A program made the translations under genes and the position numbers. Positions 8,463 to 15,325 of a stretch of DNA of 21,805 nt are shown here, piece by piece. The stretch lies in assembly GCA_003242115.1 (NCBI GenBank), contig QBMP01000049.1, forward strand, positions 1 to 21,805, read 5' to 3'. Positions within the stretch are counted from its first letter, which is position 1. Each line of letters starts with the position of its first letter. The stretch is from Phormidesmis priestleyi (GTDB taxonomy: Bacteria > Cyanobacteriota > Cyanobacteriia > Phormidesmidales > Phormidesmidaceae). The notes under the pieces are model-generated. The model was not told the DNA's origin, did no database searches, and was given only the letters and a program-made list of their open reading frames with translations.

Positions 8463-8914
8463 GAGCTTCTTCCTGCCGACCTCGGCTCTAAATAAAACTC
8501 TTCCCAGCGGTTGCAAACCTGCCGGTAGCAATCAGGCGGGGCAATGGCTAAGTTTGTCAACAGGCTGATGCTGATCTCTCCTCTTCTTTCCATAAAAACG
8601 AGGATTTCTCGACTTGGGCAGTAGGTCTGCACTCTGGTTGTTAAGCGGTTTGTGACATCAGCCTTCAGTCCGTACCGCTTCAAATAGATAGCTACCTCAG
8701 AAGCTGGGATGTACAAAGCGTTCTCGCTCATAACATCACCGCTCACAGTTGAAGAGGCTGCTTCGATGATCGATACTTTGCGGGTTACTAAGCCCCGCCC
8801 CTGCGTCAAATAACCCTGCCAAGCCGTATGGCCCAAAGGCATGATATTTTCTTGAATGAAAGCAAACTGCCAGTTTTCTACGTGCCTGTGCCAAGCATTA
8901 AGAGGACGTCGCAT
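8459..8914 (-). CDS. hypothetical protein coupled to DUF1636 gene
   Basis: I do not recognise this 151-aa protein. The ATG at 8914 is chosen because GGAGGA lies six bases upstream; a TTG at 8929 in the same frame lacks such a site. The predicted product is soluble, with no clear signal peptide or transmembrane helix. An N-terminal aromatic/His-rich stretch (WHRHVENWQFAF) is followed by a mixed alpha/beta-like region and a C-terminus with two cysteines (DCYRQVCNRWEEF) and a third in QTYCPSRE. Its stop overlaps the DUF1636 start by four bases, so the two are translationally coupled. The shared transcript and riboswitch suggest a part in cobalt or cobalamin physiology; this is inference only. 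Confidence 0.65.
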   Translation of the reverse strand: MRRPLNAWHRHVENWQFAFIQENIMPLGHTAWQGYLTQGRGLVTRKVSIIEAASSTVSGDVMSENALYIPASEVAIYLKRYGLKADVTNRLTTRVQTYCPSREILVFMERRGEISISLLTNLAIAPPDCYRQVCNRWEEFYLEPRSAGRSS

Positions 8915-9007
8915 AAATATCCTCCACAATCATGGTTTGAATAGTCATATTGAAGGGTTTTCCTATATTTTGACGGATCGTAAAATGGTATAAAATGTGT
9001 GTTGTTT

Positions 9008-9080
9008 CTTCAACTGAGTAGCCTGTCCTTCAACTGAGTAGCCTGTCAGAGAAGTGAAAAAATCAGGTTCAATCAGGTTC
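9008..9080. repeat. two adjacent short tandem duplications in the cobalt-regulon leader
   Basis: The 20-bp unit CTTCAACTGAGTAGCCTGTC is repeated exactly at 9008-9027 and 9028-9047. Thirteen bases later AATCAGGTTC is repeated exactly at 9061-9070 and 9071-9080. Both lie between the CbtB-like ORF and the 151-aa gene. They are probably slippage products. They lengthen the untranslated gap (8915-9079), which contains no other feature I can support. Confidence 0.8.
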
Positions 9081-9232
9081 TAGGAGCCGTAGCAATAGAA
9101 GCCGTGAGAATATACTTCTATTTTTGAGTGTCTAAAAGTGTGCCAAGGCATGTGAGCATAAACAATGTTGCTTACTGTTCCAATCATCAGCAACAGAAGC
9201 CGCAGAGCCGACCATGGGAGAGCGATCGCCAT
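9080..9232 (-). CDS. CbtB-like small His-rich membrane protein, predicted cobalt transport
   Basis: This short ORF encodes 50 aa from the ATG at 9232, which has AGGAA 11 bases upstream, or 62 aa from a TTG at 9268. One hydrophobic segment, ALRLLLLMIGTVSNIVYA, is followed by a His-rich tail with H-x3-H-x3-H spacing, read as HMPWHTFRHS. As I recall the CbtB family, its members are about 60 residues with one membrane helix and a terminal tail of the same H-x3-H-x2-R-H pattern, and are often under cobalamin riboswitches. The tail here continues past that motif (SHGFYCYGS). No CbtA follows. The assignment rests on the spacing motif, size and position. Confidence 0.5.
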   Translation of the reverse strand: MAIALPWSALRLLLLMIGTVSNIVYAHMPWHTFRHSKIEVYSHGFYCYGS

Positions 9233-9286
9233 GCCTGAAAAATTCCTGAGAGAAGCTAGTAGCGTCAAACGATGCAGCTAGACAAG

Positions 9287-9463
9287 CTAATTTAGGTGCC
9301 ATTGAAAAGCATCCCCTAACCTAATATTCAAAGGATTAGGCGCACGGAGAGCCAGCGGCGCAACACAATGTCTGCGCTGCCTCGGGGTTAAAAAACAATG
9401 ACGCAGCCAAGCAAAAGATCTCGCAGCCTTTTGGCCACGACAGGAAAAATATTGAATAATCAT
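9287..9463 (-). CDS. candidate 58-codon ORF immediately after the riboswitch
   Basis: An ATG at 9463 with GAGG five bases upstream opens a 58-codon frame about 30 nt after the aptamer end. The product is basic and rich in Arg and Cys (FSCRGQKAARSFAWLRH, then LALRAPNPLN). I recognise no family. It could be a real small protein, a leader peptide within the riboswitch expression platform, or chance. The main support is the Shine-Dalgarno match and the position. Confidence 0.3.
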   Translation of the reverse strand: MIIQYFSCRGQKAARSFAWLRHCFLTPRQRRHCVAPLALRAPNPLNIRLGDAFQWHLN

Positions 9464-9489
9464 CCGTACCTCGCAGATGTTGTGAAATA

Positions 9490-9645
9490 AATTATGAACC
9501 ATTCATCGGCGGGCATTCTGACTTTAGAGGCGTTGAGTCTCCTTCACAGTTGCGGGGCAGCGCCGGATTTTAACCGAACTTTCCCCGTTACCTCTAGCGG
9601 CTGTTTCCCGCTAGAACCGATATTAAATGAATCATACCAGCTTCT
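9490..9645 (-). promoter_or_regulatory. cobalamin riboswitch (adenosylcobalamin aptamer)
   Basis: On the minus strand the core is read as a P3 stem GGTTCTAGCGG/CCGCTAGAGG, then GGGGAAAGTTCGG and AAATCC, then the hallmark GCTGCCCCGCAACTGTGA (about 9545-9562). A variable hairpin follows, then GTCAGAATGCCCGCC near 9506-9520. The order and spacing fit the B12 aptamer. It points toward the minus-strand cobalt genes, which fits known B12-riboswitch control of cobalt uptake. The exact ends, and whether the platform acts on transcription or translation, cannot be decided by eye. The region also carries fortuitous open frames on both strands. Confidence 0.87.
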
Positions 9646-9845
9646 AAGATATTCAGATCTATTAAATGCCTCTGCTGATCCTAATAGCGTTCCGGTTTCG
9701 TTGCTGTCGATTACGCTCAACACATTGGCGGCTGCCAAGGTTTGTTTGAATAAATTTTGTTGAGATTAAAGCAGCAACACAAAGTCTACACATTTCCTCT
9801 GTATGCTGAAGCCAATAAAATTATTGAATATGGAGGAGTTGCCCC

Positions 9846-10142
9846 ATGACACCAACAACCTTTGCTCAGTTTGTACAATATTTACAAGATGAACTAGCCG
9901 TTTCTAAGACTGCGATCGCAGAAGCCCTACAGGATCTCGGCAAAGACTCACACCTATTGCCGATCGCCCTATGGCAGTATGGTTGGCTAACGCTTACTCA
10001 GCTTGATCAAACCTACGATTGGCTAGCGACTACTTACAGCCAGCCAGCGGTGACTGCACCTGAGTGGTTTGAGGCGCTCATACCTTCTGCTCACTCAGTC
10101 GAACTCATCAAAACAGAAAATGTTTCTTATGAATTTGGCTAA
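9846..10142 (+). CDS. DUF2949 domain protein
   Basis: This 98-aa protein matches the small cyanobacterial DUF2949 family. It has a helical N-terminus with FVQYLQDELAVSKTAIAEAL, then LLPIALWQYGWLTLTQLDQ and a WL segment. The C-terminal 25 residues extend beyond the usual domain. Function is unknown; the fold looks like an all-helical, possibly DNA- or protein-binding module. The start has GGAGG ten bases upstream. It is transcribed divergently from the riboswitch. The 200 bp between them (9646-9845) is A/T-rich and presumably holds both promoters, though I see no unambiguous -35/-10 pair. Confidence 0.8.
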   Translation: MTPTTFAQFVQYLQDELAVSKTAIAEALQDLGKDSHLLPIALWQYGWLTLTQLDQTYDWLATTYSQPAVTAPEWFEALIPSAHSVELIKTENVSYEFG

Positions 10143-10264
10143 GAGCCTTCACCCGTCTTGGCCTGTACGAAACCCAATATAAACCCGCCTATCGCCATCG
10201 ACAGACAGGAACTGCCCAAAAGTATAGCCGCAGCGGCTAGTGCGCTCCTCACCATTCCTGTCAT
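10139..10264 (-). CDS. candidate 41-aa single-helix membrane protein
   Basis: The minus-strand ATG at 10264, with AAGG six bases upstream, opens 41 codons. The protein is largely a hydrophobic stretch (SALAAAAILLGSSCLSMAIG, then GFILGFVQ) with a short polar tail, suggesting one membrane helix. The stop overlaps the DUF2949 stop tail to tail, and HPP remnants follow upstream. I recognise no family. It could be a genuine small membrane protein or a by-product of base composition. Confidence 0.3.
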   Translation of the reverse strand: MTGMVRSALAAAAILLGSSCLSMAIGGFILGFVQAKTGEGS

Positions 10265-10305
10265 TGACTACCTTGCCCGCCAATTGCTAAATTGCTTCCT
10301 GTATT

Positions 10306-10755
10306 TTATAGCCAGTGTCTGGGATAAGTTCTGCCAGGAGCAGCATGACTGAACAACACCGTGCAAATCACCATTACGATAGAGCCGACTAAAACCGGCG
10401 TCAAAATGTATTGCCACGAGGCATGGCCTAGCACGCCCAAGAGGGCAACGGCCCCGGCTGGGGGATGCACCATCCGCATGAGCTGGGTCAGCTTGATGGT
10501 GGTCGCTACGGCGATCGCCATCACCCAAGGAGCCGTACCCTACAAAGCCACACAAACAACACAAATTATCGCCGCGACCAAGTTCCCGCCAATGATGTTG
10601 CGAGGTTGGGCAAGGGGACTATCGGGTACCCCAAACACCAGCACCGCCGTTGCACCCATAGGCGCTGCAATAAAAGGATAGGGCGTTGAGGCAGTCAGGT
10701 AGGCCAAAAGCGCGATACAAATAAAAGCGCCCAACCAGGACAACAACCTGTCCAA
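10306..10755 (-). pseudogene. HPP-family membrane protein, interrupted by an in-frame amber codon
   Basis: Two stretches in the same minus-strand frame make up an HPP-family protein: PFIAAPMGATAVLVFGVPDS, PLAQPRNIIGG and CVVCVAL, then TAG at 10540-10542, then GTAPWVMAIAVATTIKL and the namesake motif MVHPPAGA, ending YPRHWL. Family members read Tyr-Gly or similar at the stop, so a single substitution (TAT/TAC to TAG) explains the break. The N-terminus begins at a TTG with no ribosome-binding site, and an upstream in-frame stop lies close by, so the 5' end may also be eroded. HPP proteins are four-helix membrane proteins; some cyanobacterial and plastid members transport nitrite. This copy is probably not expressed in full. 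Confidence 0.82.
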
Positions 10756-10789
10756 ATGCCCCCGCTAGTCCGATTACAGTCGTTTGAGC

Positions 10790-11047
10790 CTAATAGTTCT
10801 TCTGATTACTCGACTTGAAGCGTCCTACCTCAAAGTCTCTTTTCGCTGCGTGCTTAGTCTTACGATCTGTTACCCGTTTGCGCCACATCTTAAAGCTAGA
10901 AGGCTTCATGTATCGTCGCATTACCGCAATCACATCTGCCTCTTTTAGACCAAACTGCGCTTCAATTGCCTCAAAAGTCGTCCGGTCTTCCCAGGCCATT
11001 TCAATGACGCGGTCAATTGTTGCAGCCTCTAGTGCTTTAGAATCCAT
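10790..11047 (-). CDS. TIGR03643 / DUF2805 family protein
   Basis: This 85-aa basic protein has the family core ATIDRVIEMAWEDRTTFEAI, then EAQFGLKEADVIAVMRRYMK and PSSFKMWRKRVTDRKTKHA. It resembles a helix-turn-helix followed by a positively charged tail, so nucleic-acid binding is plausible. No function has been established. The frame is open to an ATG at 11128, but that 27-residue extension is not part of the family, so the start is placed at 11047 (MDSKALEA), with only a weak AAAGAAAA upstream. It ends 35 bp before the HPP remnant on the same strand. Confidence 0.78.
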   Translation of the reverse strand: MDSKALEAATIDRVIEMAWEDRTTFEAIEAQFGLKEADVIAVMRRYMKPSSFKMWRKRVTDRKTKHAAKRDFEVGRFKSSNQKNY

Positions 11048-11280
11048 ATTTTTCTTTGTACAACATCTGTACTTAAAGTATCCTGGTTTTGCTGCTAGAT
11101 AGTCATCGCCCTTTAGCTGGATCACCATCAGCTTTGCCGGTTCGTCAGGCGTGGCTCAACCTGGGCTTCGCCAGGGTAACACTCTGAGTCAGGGAGAAAT
11201 CCTTCAGAAGCTAATCTGGCTGCACCTCGAAGCTTTGATGCCTATCTACCTAAGTTTTGCCCAAATTAACGGCAACATGC

Positions 11281-11480
11281 TCAGGTTCTAGCAGTTTCGA
11301 TATCGTAGAGGGCTGATAGTGAAAATCTGGGCTGGCAAGCCTCTAATTTCCGCTTCAATATTCTTCGCCAACGACTGATCCCTTGACGTTTTTGTCTTGC
11401 GCCGCGACCAACCGTCTGCTGAGAGGCATCAGTCAAAAGCCACAATTGCTTCACAGGCCGCTTCAAGGATCGCATAGATA
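11281..11480 (-). pseudogene. possible coding relic upstream of repeat copy 1
   Basis: On the minus strand one frame reads YAILEAACEAIVAFD, a TGA, then CLSADGWSRRKTKTS and EIRGLPAQIFTISPLRYRNC before the next stop. The second copy of the duplicated block (13030-13070) reads ATLESACEAVVAL in the same frame, with several differences at third codon positions. That pattern suggests both copies derive from protein-coding sequence. I cannot name the gene. The region 11129-11280 upstream holds nothing else I can support. Confidence 0.25.
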
Positions 11481-11636
11481 TATGTGGGGTTAAGTAAGAA
11501 TTTCTAAGTTATGTCATGATATCTTAATATTTTGTTCAAAACCATTGAAAAGTATATTCTGATACAGAATATTTCAGATAAGCTTATGTCATCTCTGTGC
11601 CTGTAGAGCGATGTCTCTAACGCTATGCCCCTGAAA
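11439..11636 (+). repeat. diverged direct repeat, copy 1 (flanks ClC pseudogene)
   Basis: This block is homologous to 13030-13233. Shared landmarks in the same order are GCCACAA..CACAGGCC, GTCATGATATCTT (11513-11525), a perfect 19-bp palindrome (11554-11572) followed by AGATAAGCTT, and GATGTCTCT..GCCC. Sequence between landmarks is diverged. The second copy is the upstream region of the Rubisco activase gene, so this one looks like an orphan duplicate of that regulatory region. Confidence 0.7.
11552..11572. promoter_or_regulatory. palindromic regulator-site candidate, copy 1
   Basis: ATATTCTG-ATA-CAGAATAT (11554-11572) is a perfect palindrome with 8-bp arms. The overlapping GTATATTCTGATAC (11552-11565) fits GTA-N8-TAC, the NtcA consensus, but no -10 box of form TAN3T is found at the NtcA-typical distance. 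A regulator site is likely; its regulator is unknown. Confidence 0.45.
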
Positions 11637-11678
11637 CAAGCAGTGGGTTTCCAAGAACGTCCTAAACAAAGGTTCGGG

Positions 11679-12945
11679 TTACGACTTCATCTGAGATTTA
11701 ATGAACGGGAGCTTAGGAGATAAAAAGAAGCCCACTAAACTCGCAAACAAAATCGGCGTAAGCGGCGAAGATCCAGTGAGTTTGGATAGTAATAGAGTGG
11801 TGCTAATGGGCGTGCGGGTAACGGCGGCATTTAGCGCTGCCATAACCGAGATCATCGTTAAAACAGGATTAAGTCCGGGGATTAGAAGCGCGCTTGCTTT
11901 GCCAATACAGGCCCCTGTAAAAAAAGTGGAATGATAAACCCGCCGCGCCATTCGCCGCTAACCGTAATTGCGATCGCGCACATCTTGGCAAATGCCAGAA
12001 TCAGTAAAAACAAAGCGCCCTCTCTGCTTTCCACCACTAGATTGAGTTCTTCATGTCCAAAAAAGCGCGTAAGTGGAACCAGTGCCGCCAAAATACCGAG
12101 CCCTAACCCTGCCACCGTTGTCCGCACATAGATCGGTTCAGGCAGTTGCTCAAACAGCCACGCGCAGCTTTTGATCAGCCGAATAAAATCCAGGCGGCGA
12201 TCGCACCCACCACACCAGAGGCGATCGCCAGCATAAAGTCATCTACATCATCAACGTGATACTGAGGAAACACCCAGGTTGGACTAATGCCCAAATGAGT
12301 AATCCATGCGAAAACAATATAGCTAGCACAGCTCGACACAACTGCCGGTAAAACGGCTTCATAGTACTCTGCAACATGCTGATGATGCAAAATTTCTAAC
12401 GCAAAAAAAGCCCCGCCTAACGGCGCTCCAAATAAGGCTGTAAAGCCCGCCGCCATGCCTGCGACACTCAGCGATCGCACATCTTCACCCTGTAGTCGCA
12501 GGCGATCGGCAACCCACGTTCCAAACGATCCAGTTACTTGAACCATCGGAGCCTCAGGCCCTAAGCTTCCCCCCGACGAAATACTGACCAAAGAAGACAG
12601 CACCATCGACGGATTTTGGCGCGTATCAATGCGTCCACCACGAGAATGGATGTTATCGACAATTAAGCTAATTTCACCGGGATTTCCTAAAACGTGAATA
12701 ATTAGGCCAATCAGCAAACCTGCTAACGGCATAACAATCAATAAACTGACGCCCTGAAACGACCGCATAACATGGGTTACCAGTTCCAAAACAGTCCAAT
12801 ATAAGCCAGCAAAGAGCCCGCTACCAACGCCAATGGCTGCCCAGCAGACTACCCGGCGAGATAGCGTAAGCGGATTCCTAGCTGATAGGCGCAACAGCCA
12901 TTGATTCAGCGAAAGTCGGTTAAAGCGGTGTTGTTTAGGGGCCAC
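11679..12945 (-). pseudogene. ClC-family chloride channel/transporter, two frameshifts
   Basis: The minus-strand N-terminal part (from GTG at 12945) contains ClC hallmarks: SISSGGSLGPEAPMVQVTG, with the gating glutamate in GPEAP, and GFTALFGAPLGGAFFALEI. It ends at a TGA (12175-12177) after AAWILFG. The protein continues one frame over as RLIKSCAWLFEQLPEPIYV, consistent with one missing base near 12180. At a T7 run (A7 at 11919-11925 on the plus strand) the frame shifts again: GGFIIPLF continues as FTGACIGKASALLIPGLNP only if one T is added. ClC proteins exchange chloride for protons or conduct chloride across the membrane. As it stands this gene cannot make the full protein, though the homopolymer shift could be a sequencing error or be bypassed by slippage. 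Confidence 0.85.
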
Positions 12946-13029
12946 TGTTTCTGTAGATTGCGTTTTTTGCTAGGCTCAGTTTTGGGTGGCTAGTGAGTCT
13001 CCAATTGCAGAAGAAACACGCTTTGAAGA

Positions 13030-13233
13030 GCCACAACCGCCTCACAGGCCGATTCGAGCGTTGCTTAAAAATGGGATGCGCAAAAGCTCAAGCTACGTCA
13101 TGATATCTTGATACTAAGAGAAAATCATCAATTTAAGTATATTCTGATACAGAATATTTTAGATAAGCTTGCTCTATCTAAATGTCCTTTCTATATATCC
13201 TTAAAGATGTCTCTCTCAAGCTGTGCCCTTAAA
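13030..13233 (+). repeat. diverged direct repeat, copy 2 (upstream of rca)
   Basis: This is the second copy of the 11439-11636 block, carrying GTCATGATATCTT at 13097-13109, the palindrome at 13139-13157, AGATAAGCTT, and GATGTCTCT near 13206. It fills most of the gene-free stretch 12946-13283 before the Rubisco activase gene and probably contains its promoter. Confidence 0.7.
13137..13157. promoter_or_regulatory. palindromic regulator-site candidate, copy 2, upstream of rca
   Basis: This is the same 19-bp palindrome as at 11554-11572, here about 130 bp before the rca ATG, again with an overlapping GTA-N8-TAC (13137-13150). The palindrome is fully conserved while the surrounding repeat has diverged, which argues for selection. 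Confidence 0.5.
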
Positions 13234-13283
13234 GCTGTGCTCTTAAGGAGCAACTTCTCAATTTAGATTCGGTATCCTTACTT

Positions 13284-14639
13284 ATGACTTATTATGTTGC
13301 GCCTAGCTTTCTCAACAAGCTGGCTGTTCATATCACCAAGAACTATCTTGATTTACCTCAGGTCAAAGTTCCCTTACTTCTGGGTATTCATGGTCGTAAA
13401 GGCGAGGGCAAAACGTTTCAGTGCGAACTGGTTTTTAAGCGCATGGGCGTTGAGGTGGTTTACATCTCGGGAGGAGAGCTAGAGAGTCCGGATGCGGGTG
13501 ATCCCGCTAGACTTATTCGGCTGCGCTATCGAGAAGCCGCCGAACTGGTGCGGGTGCGCGGCTGCATGGCGGTGCTGGTGATCAACGATTTGGATGCGGG
13601 GGCGGGCCGCTTTGATCGAATGACACAGTACACCGTAAATACTCAGCTCGTGAACAACACGCTGATGAATATTGCGGATAATCCCACTAATGTGCAGCTG
13701 CCTGGCAGTTACGACGAAAAGGAGCTGCCCCGAATTCCGATTATTGCCACGGGCAATGACTTTGCCACGCTGTATGCGCCGCTGATTCGCGACGGGCGAA
13801 TGCAGAAGTACTATTGGGAGCCGAGCCATGAAGATCGCATCGGCATTGTCATCGGCATGTTTGAGAGTGATCCGCTCTCCAAAGCAAATATAGAGAAGCT
13901 AGTTGGCTATTTTGACGAGCAGGCAATCGATTTTTTTGCAGCCATCCGATCGCAAATATACGACGAACAAATCACCCAGTTTATCCATTCGGTTGGGATC
14001 GAAAATATCGCGAAAAACATTGTCAACTCACTCAAACCGCCCACCTTTACCCGACCGGACTTTCAGCTAGAGCATCTGATAGAAGTGGGTAAAACTTTGG
14101 TGTACGAACAAAATCGCGTGCGGACAATGGGGTTGGTCGGTGAATATAATCAGGCCGTGACGCCAGCAGACAGATCAAACCAGCCGCATTTTAGAGCGCC
14201 GACAACGCCCGCACCTGATAGAAACAATCACGCTAATAATCACGCTGACAATCAATCGAATACTCACTCGCAGGCTGACGATTGGAAGACCAATGGTTTT
14301 GAGCCCGATCGGTCGTCGGAAAGCTCACAGCAAGCCACGCGTTCCCCGGCTGACTCATCATCTAGTGCGATGAGTAAACTATCCGCACAGACTCAGCAAG
14401 TGCTGCATACCATTTTGGCTCAGGGGCATCGTCTCGGCATTGAACATGTCGATAAGCGCCGGTTTCAAATGAATTCCTGGCGATCGCACATAACGCTAAA
14501 AGACAATAGCGAGGCCGCAGCGGCTGATAAATTAAGCGATTGTCTTTCACAATTTCCAGATCACTATGTCCGCCTCGTCAGCATTGATCGCCAGACAAAG
14601 CGACGAATGAACGAAACTATTGTTCAGCGTCCTAACTAG
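13284..14639 (+). CDS. rca: Rubisco activase-like AAA+ protein with C-terminal SSUL domain
   Basis: This AAA+ motor remodels inhibited Rubisco. The 451-aa protein has Walker A GRKGEGKT (37-44), the pore-loop region GGELESPDAGDPARL (63-77), Walker B AVLVINDLD (96-104) and arginine fingers in RDGRMQKYYW (R169, R172). It lacks the plant N-terminal domain. A Asn/Ser/His-rich flexible linker (about 295-365) leads to a Rubisco small-subunit-like domain (366-451; IEHVDKRRFQMNSW, then YVRLVSIDRQTKRR), as in the carboxysome scaffold CcmM. In cyanobacteria such SSUL domains recruit the activase to Rubisco within carboxysomes. The start matches the conserved N-terminus of homologues, although the only strong AAGGAG lies about 36 bases away. 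Confidence 0.92.
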   Translation: MTYYVAPSFLNKLAVHITKNYLDLPQVKVPLLLGIHGRKGEGKTFQCELVFKRMGVEVVYISGGELESPDAGDPARLIRLRYREAAELVRVRGCMAVLVINDLDAGAGRFDRMTQYTVNTQLVNNTLMNIADNPTNVQLPGSYDEKELPRIPIIATGNDFATLYAPLIRDGRMQKYYWEPSHEDRIGIVIGMFESDPLSKANIEKLVGYFDEQAIDFFAAIRSQIYDEQITQFIHSVGIENIAKNIVNSLKPPTFTRPDFQLEHLIEVGKTLVYEQNRVRTMGLVGEYNQAVTPADRSNQPHFRAPTTPAPDRNNHANNHADNQSNTHSQADDWKTNGFEPDRSSESSQQATRSPADSSSSAMSKLSAQTQQVLHTILAQGHRLGIEHVDKRRFQMNSWRSHITLKDNSEAAAADKLSDCLSQFPDHYVRLVSIDRQTKRRMNETIVQRPN

Positions 14640-14715
14640 CTGGCTTGAGCTTAAAATCTACCCACAAAGATAGTTTTTAGCGTGAAATGATCGCAAATCT
14701 GCTGATTTTCCTCAC

Positions 14716-14764
14716 TATTTTCTGTATTTTCCTCTACAATCGGTAGTGTACGATACAGAAAATA
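14716..14764. promoter_or_regulatory. 12-bp inverted repeat and shared motif before the stress-protein gene
   Basis: TATTTTCTGTAT (14716-14727) and its exact reverse complement ATACAGAAAATA (14753-14764) bracket 25 bp. The right arm shares ATACAGAA-AT with the palindromes before rca, and GTAGTGTACGATAC (14743-14756) again fits GTA-N8-TAC. It lies 20-70 bp upstream of the ATG, so it may be an operator or a 5'-UTR hairpin. Confidence 0.5.
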
Positions 14765-14785
14765 TTTTAAGTTAGGAATTTTGCA

Positions 14786-15325
14786 ATGCTGAGAAAAATT
14801 TTAGTCGCTATCGACGAGTCCGCCGCCAGTCAATGGGCCTTTGATACTGCTTTATCAATGGCTAAACCGCTCGAAGCCCAGCTGCTTTTAGTTCATGTCG
14901 TGGATGGGTTTTCACCGAATAGCCCTAAGCATCCTTGTGTGTCAGCTGAAAGTTTTTCGATGGATGTAGAAAGTTCTGCACAAAAAGAGTACGAGCAGCA
15001 GTGGCAGGCGCTGATGGATCGTTACGACACATTACTCAAGCAACGGCAAGCGGAGGCTAAAGCTACTGGCGTTGCCGCAACTTATCTACAGACGCAGGGA
15101 ATTCCAGGGCAAAAAATTTGCGAAATTGCAAGGACGAACAATATTGATTTGATCGTTGTGGGTAATCGCGATCGCACCAACAAAGCAGAACTTGTGCGTG
15201 GCAGCGTCAGTAATTATTTAGTGCATCACGCGCCTTGTTCGGTCACAGTTGTGCATCCAAAGGCCGATGCCGAAGAAAGCTATAAAGTTGGAAATTCAAT
15301 GTTTGCGACGGCTGGTGTGGCCTAA
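14786..15325 (+). CDS. universal stress protein (UspA family)
   Basis: This 179-aa single-domain protein has a UspA Rossmann-like fold. The N-terminus RKILVAIDESAASQWAFDTA includes the conserved Asp of strand 1, LLLVHVVD follows, and the C-terminal part DLIVVGNRDRTNKAELVRGS corresponds to the ATP-binding loop. The classical G-x2-G-x9-G-S/T motif reads G-N-R-D-x9-G-S, so the second Gly is Asp, which may weaken nucleotide binding. It ends with SVTVVHPKADAEES and a short tail. The start follows TAGGAA at about ten bases. It may share a regulator with rca through the ATACAGAA-type motif. The stretch 15326-15572 after it holds no gene I can support. Confidence 0.85.
   Translation: MLRKILVAIDESAASQWAFDTALSMAKPLEAQLLLVHVVDGFSPNSPKHPCVSAESFSMDVESSAQKEYEQQWQALMDRYDTLLKQRQAEAKATGVAATYLQTQGIPGQKICEIARTNNIDLIVVGNRDRTNKAELVRGSVSNYLVHHAPCSVTVVHPKADAEESYKVGNSMFATAGVA

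Noticed and set aside
9319..9339. CCTAAT/ATTAGG hairpin in the cobalt leader as a terminator
   Set aside because: Only six A/T-rich base pairs and no adjacent U-tract on the minus strand.
9494..9763. Open frames on both strands (9494-9763 plus, 9544-9738 minus)
   Set aside because: They lie across the cobalamin aptamer, whose conserved RNA signature explains this sequence better; neither product resembles a known protein.
10268..10564. Minus-strand frame of 98 codons over the HPP region, and plus-strand frames at 10361-10689
   Set aside because: They overlap the HPP coding frame out of register; HPP family motifs are in the other frame.
11281..11475. 64-codon minus-strand frame starting MRSLKRPVKQ
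   Set aside because: Very basic, no family resemblance, and comparison with the second repeat copy favours a different reading frame.
11552..14756. Calling the three GTA-N8-TAC matches true NtcA sites
   Set aside because: The spacing to a TAN3T -10 element is not right in any of them, and the longer palindrome explains the conservation at least as well.
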